Shown piece by piece: positions 8,983 through 17,900 of a stretch of 64,000 nucleotides of DNA. The translations under genes and the position numbers were made by a program. The notes below the pieces were generated by a model. It was not told where the DNA came from and searched no databases. It worked only from the letters and a program-made list of their open reading frames with translations. The stretch comes from Gemmatimonadota bacterium. Lineage in GTDB: Bacteria; Gemmatimonadota; Gemmatimonadetes; Longimicrobiales; Gaopeijiaceae. The DNA lies in assembly GCA_040882465.1 (NCBI GenBank), contig JBBEBG010000022.1, positions 3,027 to 67,026 on the forward strand, given 5' to 3'. Position 1 is the first letter of the stretch, and each line of letters starts with the position of its first letter.

Positions 8983-11744
8983 TTCACCTCCAGCGTGGTG
9001 AGCTTCACGCGCAGCTTGTCGCGCTGGTCCCGGTAAGTGGAAGCTTTTTCGCGTTCCTTCTCGACCACGGCTTCGGGAGCCCGGGACACGAAGTTTTCGT
9101 TCGAGAGCTTCGCCTCCGTCCCCGAGAGCTGGCCCTCGAGCCTTCGGATTTCTTCGCGGAGCCGGCTCCGTTCCCTGTCGAGATCCACGAGGCCGTCCAG
9201 GCGGAGAAAGAGTTCGGTCCCGTCGCGCAGGACAGCGGTCGCGCCGGCGCCACGGGGCGGCACCTCCGCGAAGTCGAGTTGTCCAACCCGCGCGAGTTGA
9301 TCGAGCCGGACCTTCTCGCTCTCGATCGCCCCTCGCCTCGCCGGAGCCACGCCGGTGAGGACGAGAGAGACCCGGGCGCCCTCCCCCACTCCATATTCCT
9401 TCCGAAGGCTGCGGATGGCCGTGATCATCTCCTGGAAATGGCCCATGTACGCTTCGGCTTCGGCATTCTCGAGCTCCGCGCGCGGGCTCGGCCAGGGCGC
9501 CACGAGGAGGGACTCGGGCCGCTCGGCCCCATCCGGCCAGGGAATCCGATCCCAGAGAAATTCCGTGACGAAGGGGACGAGGGGGTGCAGCAGGCGAAGC
9601 ACCCCATCGAAGACATGCACGAGGACGGCGCGCGCGACTGCACGGCTCTCTTCGCCCTCTTCGCCCCGCAGGCGTCCCTTGGCCAGCTCGAGGTACCAGT
9701 CCGCGAAGTCCCCCCAGAAGAAGTGGTGCCCGCGCTCGACCGCTTCGTGCAGCCGGAATCTCTCGAGCCCGTCCGTCATCTCCCGGGTCGTGCGGGAGAG
9801 CCTCGAAAGGATCCAGCGGTCCGCCGCCTCCAGTTGCGCTTCCACGGCCGTGAGGGGGAGGACAGCATCCTCTCCCACGGACATGAGGGTGAAGCGACCC
9901 GCGTTCCAGAGCTTGTTCGCGAAGTTTCGCCCGGGGGCGAAGGCGGCCTGGAGATCCTCGTGGTCGAGGTGGATGTCCGTGCCGGCGCCGCACATTGAGA
10001 GAACCGTGTAACGGAGCGCGTCGGCGCCGAAGCGGTCCACGACCGCGAGGGGGTCGATCCCGTTCCCGAGGGACTTGGACATCTTCCGCCCCTTGGCGTC
10101 GCGCACCGTCCCATGGAGAAAAATGTCCCGGAAGGGGGCCTCCCCCTTGAACTCGTACCCGGCCATGATCATTCGCGCGACCCAGAAGAAGAGGATCTCG
10201 GGAGCCGTCACGAGCGTGTGCCCGGGATAAAAGGCCTCGAGGTCGTCGCTCTCGTCGGGCCAGCCGAAGACGGAAAAGGGCCAGAGCCAGGAGCTGAACC
10301 AGGTGTCGAGCACATCGGGATCCTGCTCGAGCTCGGCGGAGCCGCAGGCCGGACAGACCGAAGGATCTTCACGCAGGGCCATGGCCTCCCCGCACCCTTC
10401 CGCCCTGCAGGTCCAGACCGGGATGCGGTGGCCCCACCAGAGCTGGCGCGAGATGCACCAGTCGCGGATGTTCGCGAGCCATTCCTCGTAAACCTTGGTC
10501 CAGCGGTCCGGATGGAAGGTGATGTCTCCTTCGCGCGAGGCCCGGAGGGCCGGCTCGGCGAGGGGCTTCATCCGCACGAACCACTGGTCCGAGAGGCGCG
10601 GCTCCACCACCGTATCGCACCTGTAGCAGTGCGGGATGGAGTGGCGGTGGGGTTCGGCACCCCCGTAAAGGCCGGCCTCCTCCAGGGCATGCACGATGGC
10701 CGTGCGGGCCTCGAACCGGTCGAGCCCCCGGAACGGTTCAGGGACCGCATCGTTCGTAAAGGCATCCGGGGTGAGAACGTTTACGAAGGCAAGGCCGGTG
10801 CGCTTGGCGATCTCGAAGTCGTTCGGGTCGTGCGCCGGGGTGACCTTGACCATTCCGGTTCCAAACTCCGGATCCACCCATGCGTCGGCCACGACGGGGA
10901 TCTCCCGTTCGGCGAGCGGGAGGACGACCTTGGCGCCGACGAGGGGCGCGTACCGCGCGTCCTCGGGGTGGACGGCGACCCCGGTATCACCCAGCATCGT
11001 TTCGGGACGGGTCGTGGAAACGGTTAGGGTCCAACCCCCGGCATCGGTGCGTCCCACGGCCATCGCGCCCGCCGCCGCGGCCGCCGCGGCCGCTTCCCAC
11101 GACTCACGCGCGATCGGATACCGCAGCCGATGGAGCGCCCCCTCCACCTCTGTCCCCTCCGCTTCTTCATTGGAGAGCGCGGTGAGGCATCGGGGGCACC
11201 AGTTGATGATGTATTCGCCGCGGTAAATGAGCCCCTTCTCATACAGGCGGACGAAAACTTCGCGGACGGCCCGGGAGAGCTGCGGCTCGAGCGTAAAACG
11301 CGTGCGTTCCCAGTCGCAGCTCGCACCGATCGCCCCGAGTTGGTCCAGGATCGTCCCCCCCGTCTTCTCCACGAACTCCCAAACGCGGGCCACGAACGCC
11401 TCGCGCCCCAGGTCGTGGCGGGACTTCCCTTCGGCCGCGAGTACGCGCTCCACCGCGTTTTGGGTGGCGATCCCGGCGTGGTCGGTTCCCGGCACCCAAA
11501 GGGAGGCGCGCCCCTGCATCCGCCGCCAGCGGATCAACACGTCCTGGATCGTGTTGTTCAGGCCATGGCCCATGTGCAGGATGGCCGTCACGTTGGGGGG
11601 TGGGATGACGATCACGTACGGTTCGGCGTGCTCCTCGATGACCCTCGACGCCGGGACATGGAACGCCCCACGCTCCCGCGCCCGGGCGTAAAGGGGCGGT
11701 TCGATGGAGCTCGGTTCCAGACGGGTGGGGAGGGCTTCGGCCAC
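8979..11744 (-). CDS. valS: Valyl-tRNA synthetase
   Basis: The 921-residue class I synthetase charges tRNA-Val and edits Thr-tRNA. The HIGH signature appears as HMGHG near residue 55 after VIVIPPPNVTA. The editing domain contains VSTTRPETMLGDT. A CxxC-type zinc ribbon lies before VLDTWFSSWLWP, KMSKS is at about residue 553 (KGRKMSKSLGNGIDP), and a C-terminal coiled-coil arm is present. A run of eight alanines before the editing domain looks like low-complexity slippage. The GTG at 11744 (then AEALPTRLEPS) fits the family; an ATG 54 bases upstream is possible. The next gene is coupled by GTGA. Confidence 0.96.
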   Translation of the reverse strand: MAEALPTRLEPSSIEPPLYARARERGAFHVPASRVIEEHAEPYVIVIPPPNVTAILHMGHGLNNTIQDVLIRWRRMQGRASLWVPGTDHAGIATQNAVERVLAAEGKSRHDLGREAFVARVWEFVEKTGGTILDQLGAIGASCDWERTRFTLEPQLSRAVREVFVRLYEKGLIYRGEYIINWCPRCLTALSNEEAEGTEVEGALHRLRYPIARESWEAAAAAAAAGAMAVGRTDAGGWTLTVSTTRPETMLGDTGVAVHPEDARYAPLVGAKVVLPLAEREIPVVADAWVDPEFGTGMVKVTPAHDPNDFEIAKRTGLAFVNVLTPDAFTNDAVPEPFRGLDRFEARTAIVHALEEAGLYGGAEPHRHSIPHCYRCDTVVEPRLSDQWFVRMKPLAEPALRASREGDITFHPDRWTKVYEEWLANIRDWCISRQLWWGHRIPVWTCRAEGCGEAMALREDPSVCPACGSAELEQDPDVLDTWFSSWLWPFSVFGWPDESDDLEAFYPGHTLVTAPEILFFWVARMIMAGYEFKGEAPFRDIFLHGTVRDAKGRKMSKSLGNGIDPLAVVDRFGADALRYTVLSMCGAGTDIHLDHEDLQAAFAPGRNFANKLWNAGRFTLMSVGEDAVLPLTAVEAQLEAADRWILSRLSRTTREMTDGLERFRLHEAVERGHHFFWGDFADWYLELAKGRLRGEEGEESRAVARAVLVHVFDGVLRLLHPLVPFVTEFLWDRIPWPDGAERPESLLVAPWPSPRAELENAEAEAYMGHFQEMITAIRSLRKEYGVGEGARVSLVLTGVAPARRGAIESEKVRLDQLARVGQLDFAEVPPRGAGATAVLRDGTELFLRLDGLVDLDRERSRLREEIRRLEGQLSGTEAKLSNENFVSRAPEAVVEKEREKASTYRDQRDKLRVKLTTLEVK

Positions 11745-11895
11745 GCTCGAGTACGCTGGATGGTCGCTGAAGAAGCAAAGGTGCGGGGATCGGCCCATCC
11801 CGCATCAGGGAACGGCGTTTTCGCGGGTACGCCGGTGAAGCTGAGGGGTTCCCCGTCGCGCCGCCACGGGCGCGCCGGGCCCGTTCGATGGAGCG

Positions 11896-13272
11896 CTACT
11901 GAGGATTGTTCCCGCGCCCTCCCTCTACATGTTCGGCGTGGGAGGCGTGAAGCGCGCCGGCAAGGAGATCGAAATCTCGCACATCGTCACTCTCGAGGGT
12001 TTCGAACAGGCTCGATGGAAGGGAGAGAAAGGCGTCCGCTTCCTGAGGACCGAACTGGATCTTTCGATAGGTGCGGATCTCAGTGATGGCCGTCTCGTGC
12101 GTCAGGGCCGGGCGATAAGCGCGCGTGGACGTCATCGCGTCGTAAGCGTCGCAGATTCCGAGGACCCTCGCGACGAGAGGGATGTCCTCACCACCGATCC
12201 CTTCGGAATAGCCGCCCCCGTCCCAATGCTCGTGGTGGTAGCGGCAGGCCGGGGCGAAAGCACGGAGCGCGGGAATCTCTTCGAGGAGACGGGCCCCATC
12301 CCGCGCGTGTTCGCGCACGCGGTCGTTCTCATCCGGCGCGAGGCGATCGGGCTTTCGAAGGATCCTCGAGGGAACGGAGAGCTTCCCCAGGTCGTGGAGG
12401 TAACCGGCTACCCGCGCATGAGTCTGCAGGTCCTGACCGTGCCCGAGCACATCCATCATCGTGCCGGCGAGCCGGGCCACGCGGCGGGAGTGTCCCCCCG
12501 TGTAAGGATCCTTCGCGTCGATCAGGGAAGAAAAGAGCTCGAGAAGAACGCCCGCAGAAGTCACGGGAACTTCCCGCGGGACGAGGGCCTCCACCGCGTG
12601 GGTTCGGAGCATGCCGTACTCCAGACGCTGGTAGGGTTCCAGCTCGCCGGCCGCGTCCAATTCGAGCCAAAGCTTCGCCAGCTTGGGATCGAATTCTTTC
12701 CCGGCTCCGGCCCTGACCGTCTCGCGGATCTCCTCTTGCGAGAGAGCCGGGCGTTGCGGCCGGGGCTCCCCGAGCGCGGTCACGGTATCCGCAAGGCGGA
12801 GAATTCGCGCACCCAGCGGAATCTCCTCCCCGTGGAGATTGAAGGGATACCCGGAGCCGTCCCACCATTCGTGATGGTGGCGAATCAGCCGTTCCGAGCC
12901 GCCGAGGTACGGAATCGCGCTGGCCCCGGCCGCGCTTCTCAGGGGATGGCTCTGGACCTCATCTCTCGCGCGGGGGGGGAGGACCAGAACCGGCTGTTCC
13001 CACGCGTCCTCGACCAGGCCGATCATCCCGAGGTCCGCGAGGACGGCGCCGAAGAAGAGCTCGGCGAGCTCGTGGTCGTCCATCCCGACCCGAGCGCCAA
13101 GCGCATGGGCGAGCACTGCGGACCGGGGGCTGTGTTCGACGAGGTAGTCCTTCGCCGACCCCATTCCCTGCGCCATGGCCTCGAGGAGGCCCTGGTAGAA
13201 TGTTCGGCCCTCGATCGAGACCGTCTGGTCCACCGAGCCTCCATGCCCTTCGGGGGCGCGGGCATTCACCAC
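11896..13272 (-). CDS. Tandem HD-GYP domain protein
   Basis: The 458-residue protein contains two HD-GYP-like domains. HD-GYP domains hydrolyse cyclic di-GMP. The first (about 25-205) has lost the HD pair: the expected HDIG position reads ADLG near residue 80, though HHHEWWDGSGYP near 132-143 is kept. The second (about 240-420) has the HD motif HDLGK near residue 294 and HHEHWDGGGYS, where GYP reads GYS. One active and one degenerate domain are therefore likely, with the first perhaps sensory or structural. No membrane segment or receiver domain is visible, so it should be cytoplasmic. Confidence 0.85.
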   Translation of the reverse strand: MVNARAPEGHGGSVDQTVSIEGRTFYQGLLEAMAQGMGSAKDYLVEHSPRSAVLAHALGARVGMDDHELAELFFGAVLADLGMIGLVEDAWEQPVLVLPPRARDEVQSHPLRSAAGASAIPYLGGSERLIRHHHEWWDGSGYPFNLHGEEIPLGARILRLADTVTALGEPRPQRPALSQEEIRETVRAGAGKEFDPKLAKLWLELDAAGELEPYQRLEYGMLRTHAVEALVPREVPVTSAGVLLELFSSLIDAKDPYTGGHSRRVARLAGTMMDVLGHGQDLQTHARVAGYLHDLGKLSVPSRILRKPDRLAPDENDRVREHARDGARLLEEIPALRAFAPACRYHHEHWDGGGYSEGIGGEDIPLVARVLGICDAYDAMTSTRAYRPALTHETAITEIRTYRKIQFGPQEADAFLSLPSSLFETLESDDVRDFDLLAGALHASHAEHVEGGRGNNPQ

Positions 13273-13369
13273 CCGCGAGTCGCGTCAGGAATGGGGAAAC
13301 ATTTGAGGACCGGAGGGAATACGCAAGGCTGGCGTCGCGGCACCCGAAAGCGCCACCGATGGAGATCCG

Positions 13370-14215
13370 TCAGTCGCCGCCGCCTTCGTCCGCGCGCGCG
13401 CGGGACCGATTCCTCTCGGCCTCCATCCGCTCACGGATGATCCGGGCACGGTCCGACCACGTTTCCCGGAGGGCGGCCGATGCCGCGCCGCGCGCGAGGT
13501 CTCCGGCGATCCACCCGGCATCGAGCCGGTCCTCGATCAGGCCGGGCGCGAATTCGAATGCCGGAAGTGGAATCGAAAAATCCCCGAGATAGAGTCGGCC
13601 GGAACCGAGCCCCCAGCGCCGCCCCGAGGAATCGGTGTAGGTCCAATCGCGAGCCTGTTCGGAAAGCGCCTCGGCCACGGCCATCGAGTCGTTCCAGCTC
13701 TGGAGCATCCCGAGGAGGATGATCTCGGCCTGCTCGACCTCCGTGAGCTCGGTGTATTCAGACGGAATCGGAGCCCAGACCCGCAGGTCCCCGAGGCGCG
13801 GCTGGAGCCGCCCCGCGATCGTGAGCTCCGCCTCCACCTCCGCGGGTTCCACTTCCGCGTCGGAAGGCGATTCCTCGGCGGCGGGCGCTTCTGCCACCGG
13901 ACGATCCACGGGCGCGGACTCTGGAGGTGGCGATTCCTCGGGAAGAGGGGGCCGCACCACGAGGGCGGGATCGTTCGGGACGACCTCGCTGAGCTCGATC
14001 AACTCGATCCCACGGATCGCGGACCTTTCGGGCGGCGTGCTGGTCACCTGGAATTGCCCCGCCGGGACTCCGGTGAGTGCCGGGTAAAGCGCGAGCAGGA
14101 CGAGGTGGAGGATCGCGGAGGCGATGAGCCCAATTCGAACGGCGCGGCTTTCCCTCGTTTTGGGAGAGGGCGGGTGGGGGGAGTACGACCGGGACCGGGG
14201 ACCGGAGGGGGTCAT
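13370..14215 (-). CDS. TonB-like membrane-anchored periplasmic protein, unknown function
   Basis: The 281-residue protein begins with a basic cytoplasmic tail and one membrane helix (IGLIASAILHLVLLALYPAL). A Pro/Glu/Ala-rich linker of about 60 residues (PPLPEESPPPESAPVDRPV) follows. This N-terminal plan matches TonB and energy-transducing anchors. The C-terminal ~140 residues (WAPIPSEYTELTEVEQAEI to WTYTDSSGRRWGLGSG) do not show a recognisable TonB C-terminal domain. It lies between the HD-GYP gene and an FAH-family gene, with a gap of nearly 100 bases before it and none of the ExbB/ExbD partners in the window. Confidence 0.7.
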   Translation of the reverse strand: MTPSGPRSRSYSPHPPSPKTRESRAVRIGLIASAILHLVLLALYPALTGVPAGQFQVTSTPPERSAIRGIELIELSEVVPNDPALVVRPPLPEESPPPESAPVDRPVAEAPAAEESPSDAEVEPAEVEAELTIAGRLQPRLGDLRVWAPIPSEYTELTEVEQAEIILLGMLQSWNDSMAVAEALSEQARDWTYTDSSGRRWGLGSGRLYLGDFSIPLPAFEFAPGLIEDRLDAGWIAGDLARGAASAALRETWSDRARIIRERMEAERNRSRARADEGGGD

Positions 14216-14293
14216 CGTGGATTCTAACCCTCCTGGGAAGGGCAGTTCCGCGCGAAAGGCGTTCCCGCGCGAAGCTTGGCGCCTAGCTCCCCT

Positions 14294-14965
14294 TCAGCCG
14301 GCGCCCCCTCCGACCGAGTAGGGCCACGGCTCGCCGGGAGCCGCACGCACGGGATTCTTCACGGTCCCTACGCCAACCACGGTCACCTCGACCTCGTCCC
14401 AGGGGACGATCGGTCCAATCCCCGCCGGGGTCCCCGTCGCGATGAGGTCTCCCGGCTCGAGCGTCATGATCCGGGAGATGTGGGCGACGAGCGCCGGCAC
14501 GGAAAAGACCGCGTCCGCGAAGGGCGCGTCCTGCTTGAGCTCCCCATTGACGCGCGTCTGGACGCGGAGCGCCGCCAGATCGAGTCCGTCGAGGGGGACA
14601 ACCTTGCCGACCGGGCAGAAGGTGTCGAACCCCTTCGCCCGCGTCCACTGGCCGTCCCGATTTTGGAGGTCTCGCGCGGTGACGTCGTTCAGAGGAAGGA
14701 CTCCGGAGACGAATGCGAGGGCCTCGCTCTGGTGGACCCCCGACGCGCGTTTCCCGATCTGAATCGCCACCTCTCCTTCGAAGTCCACCCGTCCCACGCC
14801 CGGGGGGACCAGGATGGTGTCGCCGTCCGCGAGGAGGGCGGACACCGGCTTGAGGAAGATGAGCGGCTCGCTCGGAACCGTTCCGCCGAGCTCCTTCGCG
14901 TGATCGGCATAGTTTTTCCCGACGCAGACGATCTTCGTCGGGGGGGGATCGAGAGGAATCGCCAT
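14294..14965 (-). CDS. Fumarylacetoacetate hydrolase family protein
   Basis: The 223-residue protein is a compact FAH-fold enzyme, a family that includes acylpyruvate hydrolases, oxaloacetate tautomerase/decarboxylases and 2-keto-3-deoxy acid dehydratases. Family motifs are VCVGKNYADHAKELG, the metal-binding segment GRVDFEGEVAIQIGKR, the NDVTARDLQ segment and the closing GDLIATGTPAGIG. This small size matches YcgM-like enzymes rather than the degradation-pathway enzyme. The ATG at 14965 gives the family N-terminus MAIPLDPPPTKIVCVGKNY. The substrate cannot be read from the sequence. Confidence 0.9.
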   Translation of the reverse strand: MAIPLDPPPTKIVCVGKNYADHAKELGGTVPSEPLIFLKPVSALLADGDTILVPPGVGRVDFEGEVAIQIGKRASGVHQSEALAFVSGVLPLNDVTARDLQNRDGQWTRAKGFDTFCPVGKVVPLDGLDLAALRVQTRVNGELKQDAPFADAVFSVPALVAHISRIMTLEPGDLIATGTPAGIGPIVPWDEVEVTVVGVGTVKNPVRAAPGEPWPYSVGGGAG

Positions 14966-14976
14966 GGTCGCCGGCG

Positions 14977-15180
14977 CTACTTCTTCGGACCGGAGTGGCG
15001 GTGCCGCACGGTCCCCACAAGGGCGACGGTCGCCGCGATCGCGAGAAATGCCGCGATCACCGACCACCAGAAACCGATGTCCGAGTGACCCTCGGCCCAT
15101 CCGGCGGACGAATTGCGGTAGGAGAGGAAGGCGAAGCCGATCCAGACGATCCCGACTGCGAGTCCGGCAAGCTTGGTCAT
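14977..15180 (-). CDS. Small two-helix membrane protein
   Basis: The predicted 67-residue protein has two hydrophobic helices: LAGLAVGIVWIGFAFLSY and FWWSVIAAFLAIAATVALVG. A short polar loop with SSAGWAEGHSD separates them, and the tail is basic. The ATG at 15180 was chosen because longer forms add only polar low-complexity sequence. It sits 11 bases upstream of the FAH gene and is probably co-transcribed with it. I do not recognise a family. Confidence 0.6.
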   Translation of the reverse strand: MTKLAGLAVGIVWIGFAFLSYRNSSAGWAEGHSDIGFWWSVIAAFLAIAATVALVGTVRHRHSGPKK

Positions 15181-15299
15181 GGGTGAGATGAAGCGTTCGG
15201 GAGTGAGGACGACCCCGAATTCGGCGGCGCCGAAGCGGGGCCGGACGGGAAGCTCCGCCAAATCTACCCCCTGAGACCCCGGAAGCAACCGCCCCGCGG

Positions 15300-17900
15300 C
15301 TATTCGCCGTAGAAGCGAGAGAGTCCTCGGCGGAGCTCCTCCCAGGGACCCTTCGCAAGGGGCGAGGCGGGAAGGGCGCGGCGCAGAACCCGGCCGTAGC
15401 TGCGCGTGAGGATCCTGGAATCGAGGAGGACCACACCGCCGCGGTCCTCGCGAGACCGAATGAGCCGCCCGAAGCCCTGCTTCAGCCGGAGCGCCGCCAG
15501 AGGGAGGAGGTAGGAGTGGAAGGAGCTCCCGCCACGTCCTTCAATCGCCTCCATGCGCGCTTGTGTGATCGGTTCGGTGGGAACCCGGAAGGGGATTTTC
15601 TGGAGGACGAGTCCGCGGAGGGGCTCCCCCGGGACGTCCACCCCTTCCCAGAAGGACGAAGTGCCCAGGAGGACACCCCGCTCGGACCGGACGAAGTCGC
15701 GGAGGAGGCGAAACCGCGGCGCCTCCCCGTGAACGAAGAGCGGAAAGCGGCTCTCGATCCCCGCCTCGCGAGCCAGGCGGGCGACGGTGCGGAGCGCGCG
15801 GTGTGAGGTGAAGAGGACAAAAATCCCCCCTCCGGTGATCGCCGCGAGGTCCAGGACGACACGCGCCGTCGCTTCCTGAAAGGGAAGGCCCGAGTCGTGC
15901 GCCGGAAGGTCCGTGGGGACGCAAAAAACGGTTTGCGCGGCATAGTCGAAGGGGGAGGTGAGAAGAGTCTCCGTCACATGGAGCGGCACCTCTTCGTCCA
16001 TCCCGGATGGGAGCACTGCGACGTCACCGAAGGCCAACTCGGGCCCGCGCCGCGCCGCCGCCGCTCGCTCGGCCGACTCCACGGGGGATTCGAGGCCGAG
16101 ACGGCCCCGAACGAAGCGAAAGTCCGACCCGCCGACGGCGAGGGTGGCCGAGGTCACGATCGCGGTCTCCACCTGCTCGAAGAGCGAGGTCCGGAGGAGC
16201 TCCCCCGGCTCCACCGGAGCCGCCGCGAGGAGGACGTTGCGGAAGGGGGCCCCGGGACGGCCGCGCCCCTCGATCCAACGCACGAATAGGGTCGCCCCCT
16301 CTCTCGGATCGAGGACGAGGGTGAGCCCCCGCTCGCCGGACTCGATGCGCCGCTCGACGGCGTGGAGGTCGAGGAGACGCCCTTCGAATCGATCCGCGAG
16401 CGTCTCGTCCTCCTCGATCCCGACCCGCACCCCCTCGAGCTCACGGCGAAGCCTCGAGAAATTCGCGGTCAATCGGTCCAGAAGCTCGATGACGGCCGCG
16501 CTCTCCGAAGGATCGCGAGGATCGCCGCGTCCGAGGCGGAGGGGCTCCTCCTCGGCGTCGGGGACGTGTGGCTCGAGGGCGTCGAAAAAGGCCGCGAGCG
16601 CTTCGCGGGCGCGAGTCACCGCCGGACGGAGCCGGCCCTCCACCCGCTCCAGGATCCGGCCCGCCTCCCCATCCGGCGGCGCGGTCGTGAGCCCCTCCTC
16701 GACCGCGAGGAGGACCCCTTTCCCATTGCGATCGAGGCGATCGAGCGCGCGGAAAAGCCCCGAACGTGTCACCTCGGCCCCGAGATGGGACGTCGCGGCA
16801 TCCTCGACGTTGTGCCCCTCGTCGAGCACCACGTGGCGGTATGCGGGGAGGACGGCCGGTTGAGCCCAGTTGTCGGAGGCCCGGCGGAGCGACACGTCGG
16901 CGAGGAGGAGCGCGTGATTCGCCACGAGGAGCTCCGCCGCGCTCGCGACCCGGCGCGATTTCTGGTAGAAACAGGCCTGGAAGTGCGGACATCGCGCGCC
17001 CATGCAGATGTCGCCGTCCGACCGGACCTCTTCCCAGACTTCCTCGGAAAGCTGGACGGAGAGATCGGAGAGAGAGCCGTCCTCCGTCGTCCGGCTCCAG
17101 GCCACGAGCGCCTCCAGCTCGGAGCCGCGGTCCTCCTCGAACAGGGTGGGAGCTGCTTGTGCGGCGAGGAGGAGGCGCCGGATCGAGACATAGTTGCCCC
17201 TTCCCTTCACGAGCGCCCACCGGAGATCCTCGCCGAGAAGGTCGCGGACCAGGGGGAGATCCTTCCCGACGAGCTGCTCCTGAAGGTTGATCGTATTCGT
17301 CGAGATCACGGTCCGCTCCCCGTTGCGGAGCGCCCAGAGCGCGGCCGGAAGGAGGTAGGCGAGGGATTTCCCCGTCCCGGTTCCCGCCTCGACGACGGCG
17401 ATCCCCCCCTCGTTGTAACGCGCCACGACTTCCCTGAGCATCTCCCGCTGTGCCGGCCGGTCTTCATAACCCGGAAAACGCGCCGCCAGGGGGCCATCGG
17501 GCGAAAGGATGCGCTCTACGTCGTCTGGATCGAGGCGGGCCCGATGGCGGGGGGCCGGCGGCTCCACCACGACGTACAGGGCACGCGCGGCGTTGTCCAC
17601 GATCCCGGTCCCGAGCCCCTCCTCATAGACCCGTGCGGCGAGGACCAGATCGGCCTCGGAAGGCTCGAGAACGCCCGACGGGTGGTTGTGGAGAACGATT
17701 TCACCGGGCTCGGTGTCACGGGCCGCCGCGAGGACGGCCTGATGGTTTCCACGGGCCACCGCGCGGGGCTCGACGATGGTCCTCTGGGAAGTGACGCGGG
17801 CGACGAAGCACACCTCTCGCCCTCCGGCCTTTTCGATTTCCTGACGGATCGTCCGGGCCGCGCTGGGATCGAGGCTGAGGGGGTGGCCGGAAGTGGTCAG
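15300..17900 (-). CDS. DinG/XPD-family DNA helicase with N-terminal JAMM (RadC-like) domain
   Basis: This protein of about 866 residues fuses two modules. The N-terminal part carries a complete JAMM metal motif, HNHPSGVLEPSEAD (H-x-H-x7-S-x2-D), like RadC. The rest is a superfamily 2 DinG-type helicase with Walker A EAGTGTGKSLAYLLP, DEGHNVEDA as the DEAH box, and the C-terminal GVLLGTSSFWEGVDVPGE and QGFGRLIRSREDRG motifs. The Fe-S region keeps C-x4-C-x5-C but the first cysteine position reads Ser (GRGNYVS). The frame stays open upstream of the first GTG (17813). CTG at 17900, overlapping the previous stop as CTGA, restores a family-like N-terminus (TTSGHPLSLDPSAARTI). It probably acts on R-loops or damaged DNA. 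Confidence 0.88.
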   Translation of the reverse strand: MTTSGHPLSLDPSAARTIRQEIEKAGGREVCFVARVTSQRTIVEPRAVARGNHQAVLAAARDTEPGEIVLHNHPSGVLEPSEADLVLAARVYEEGLGTGIVDNAARALYVVVEPPAPRHRARLDPDDVERILSPDGPLAARFPGYEDRPAQREMLREVVARYNEGGIAVVEAGTGTGKSLAYLLPAALWALRNGERTVISTNTINLQEQLVGKDLPLVRDLLGEDLRWALVKGRGNYVSIRRLLLAAQAAPTLFEEDRGSELEALVAWSRTTEDGSLSDLSVQLSEEVWEEVRSDGDICMGARCPHFQACFYQKSRRVASAAELLVANHALLLADVSLRRASDNWAQPAVLPAYRHVVLDEGHNVEDAATSHLGAEVTRSGLFRALDRLDRNGKGVLLAVEEGLTTAPPDGEAGRILERVEGRLRPAVTRAREALAAFFDALEPHVPDAEEEPLRLGRGDPRDPSESAAVIELLDRLTANFSRLRRELEGVRVGIEEDETLADRFEGRLLDLHAVERRIESGERGLTLVLDPREGATLFVRWIEGRGRPGAPFRNVLLAAAPVEPGELLRTSLFEQVETAIVTSATLAVGGSDFRFVRGRLGLESPVESAERAAAARRGPELAFGDVAVLPSGMDEEVPLHVTETLLTSPFDYAAQTVFCVPTDLPAHDSGLPFQEATARVVLDLAAITGGGIFVLFTSHRALRTVARLAREAGIESRFPLFVHGEAPRFRLLRDFVRSERGVLLGTSSFWEGVDVPGEPLRGLVLQKIPFRVPTEPITQARMEAIEGRGGSSFHSYLLPLAALRLKQGFGRLIRSREDRGGVVLLDSRILTRSYGRVLRRALPASPLAKGPWEELRRGLSRFYGE

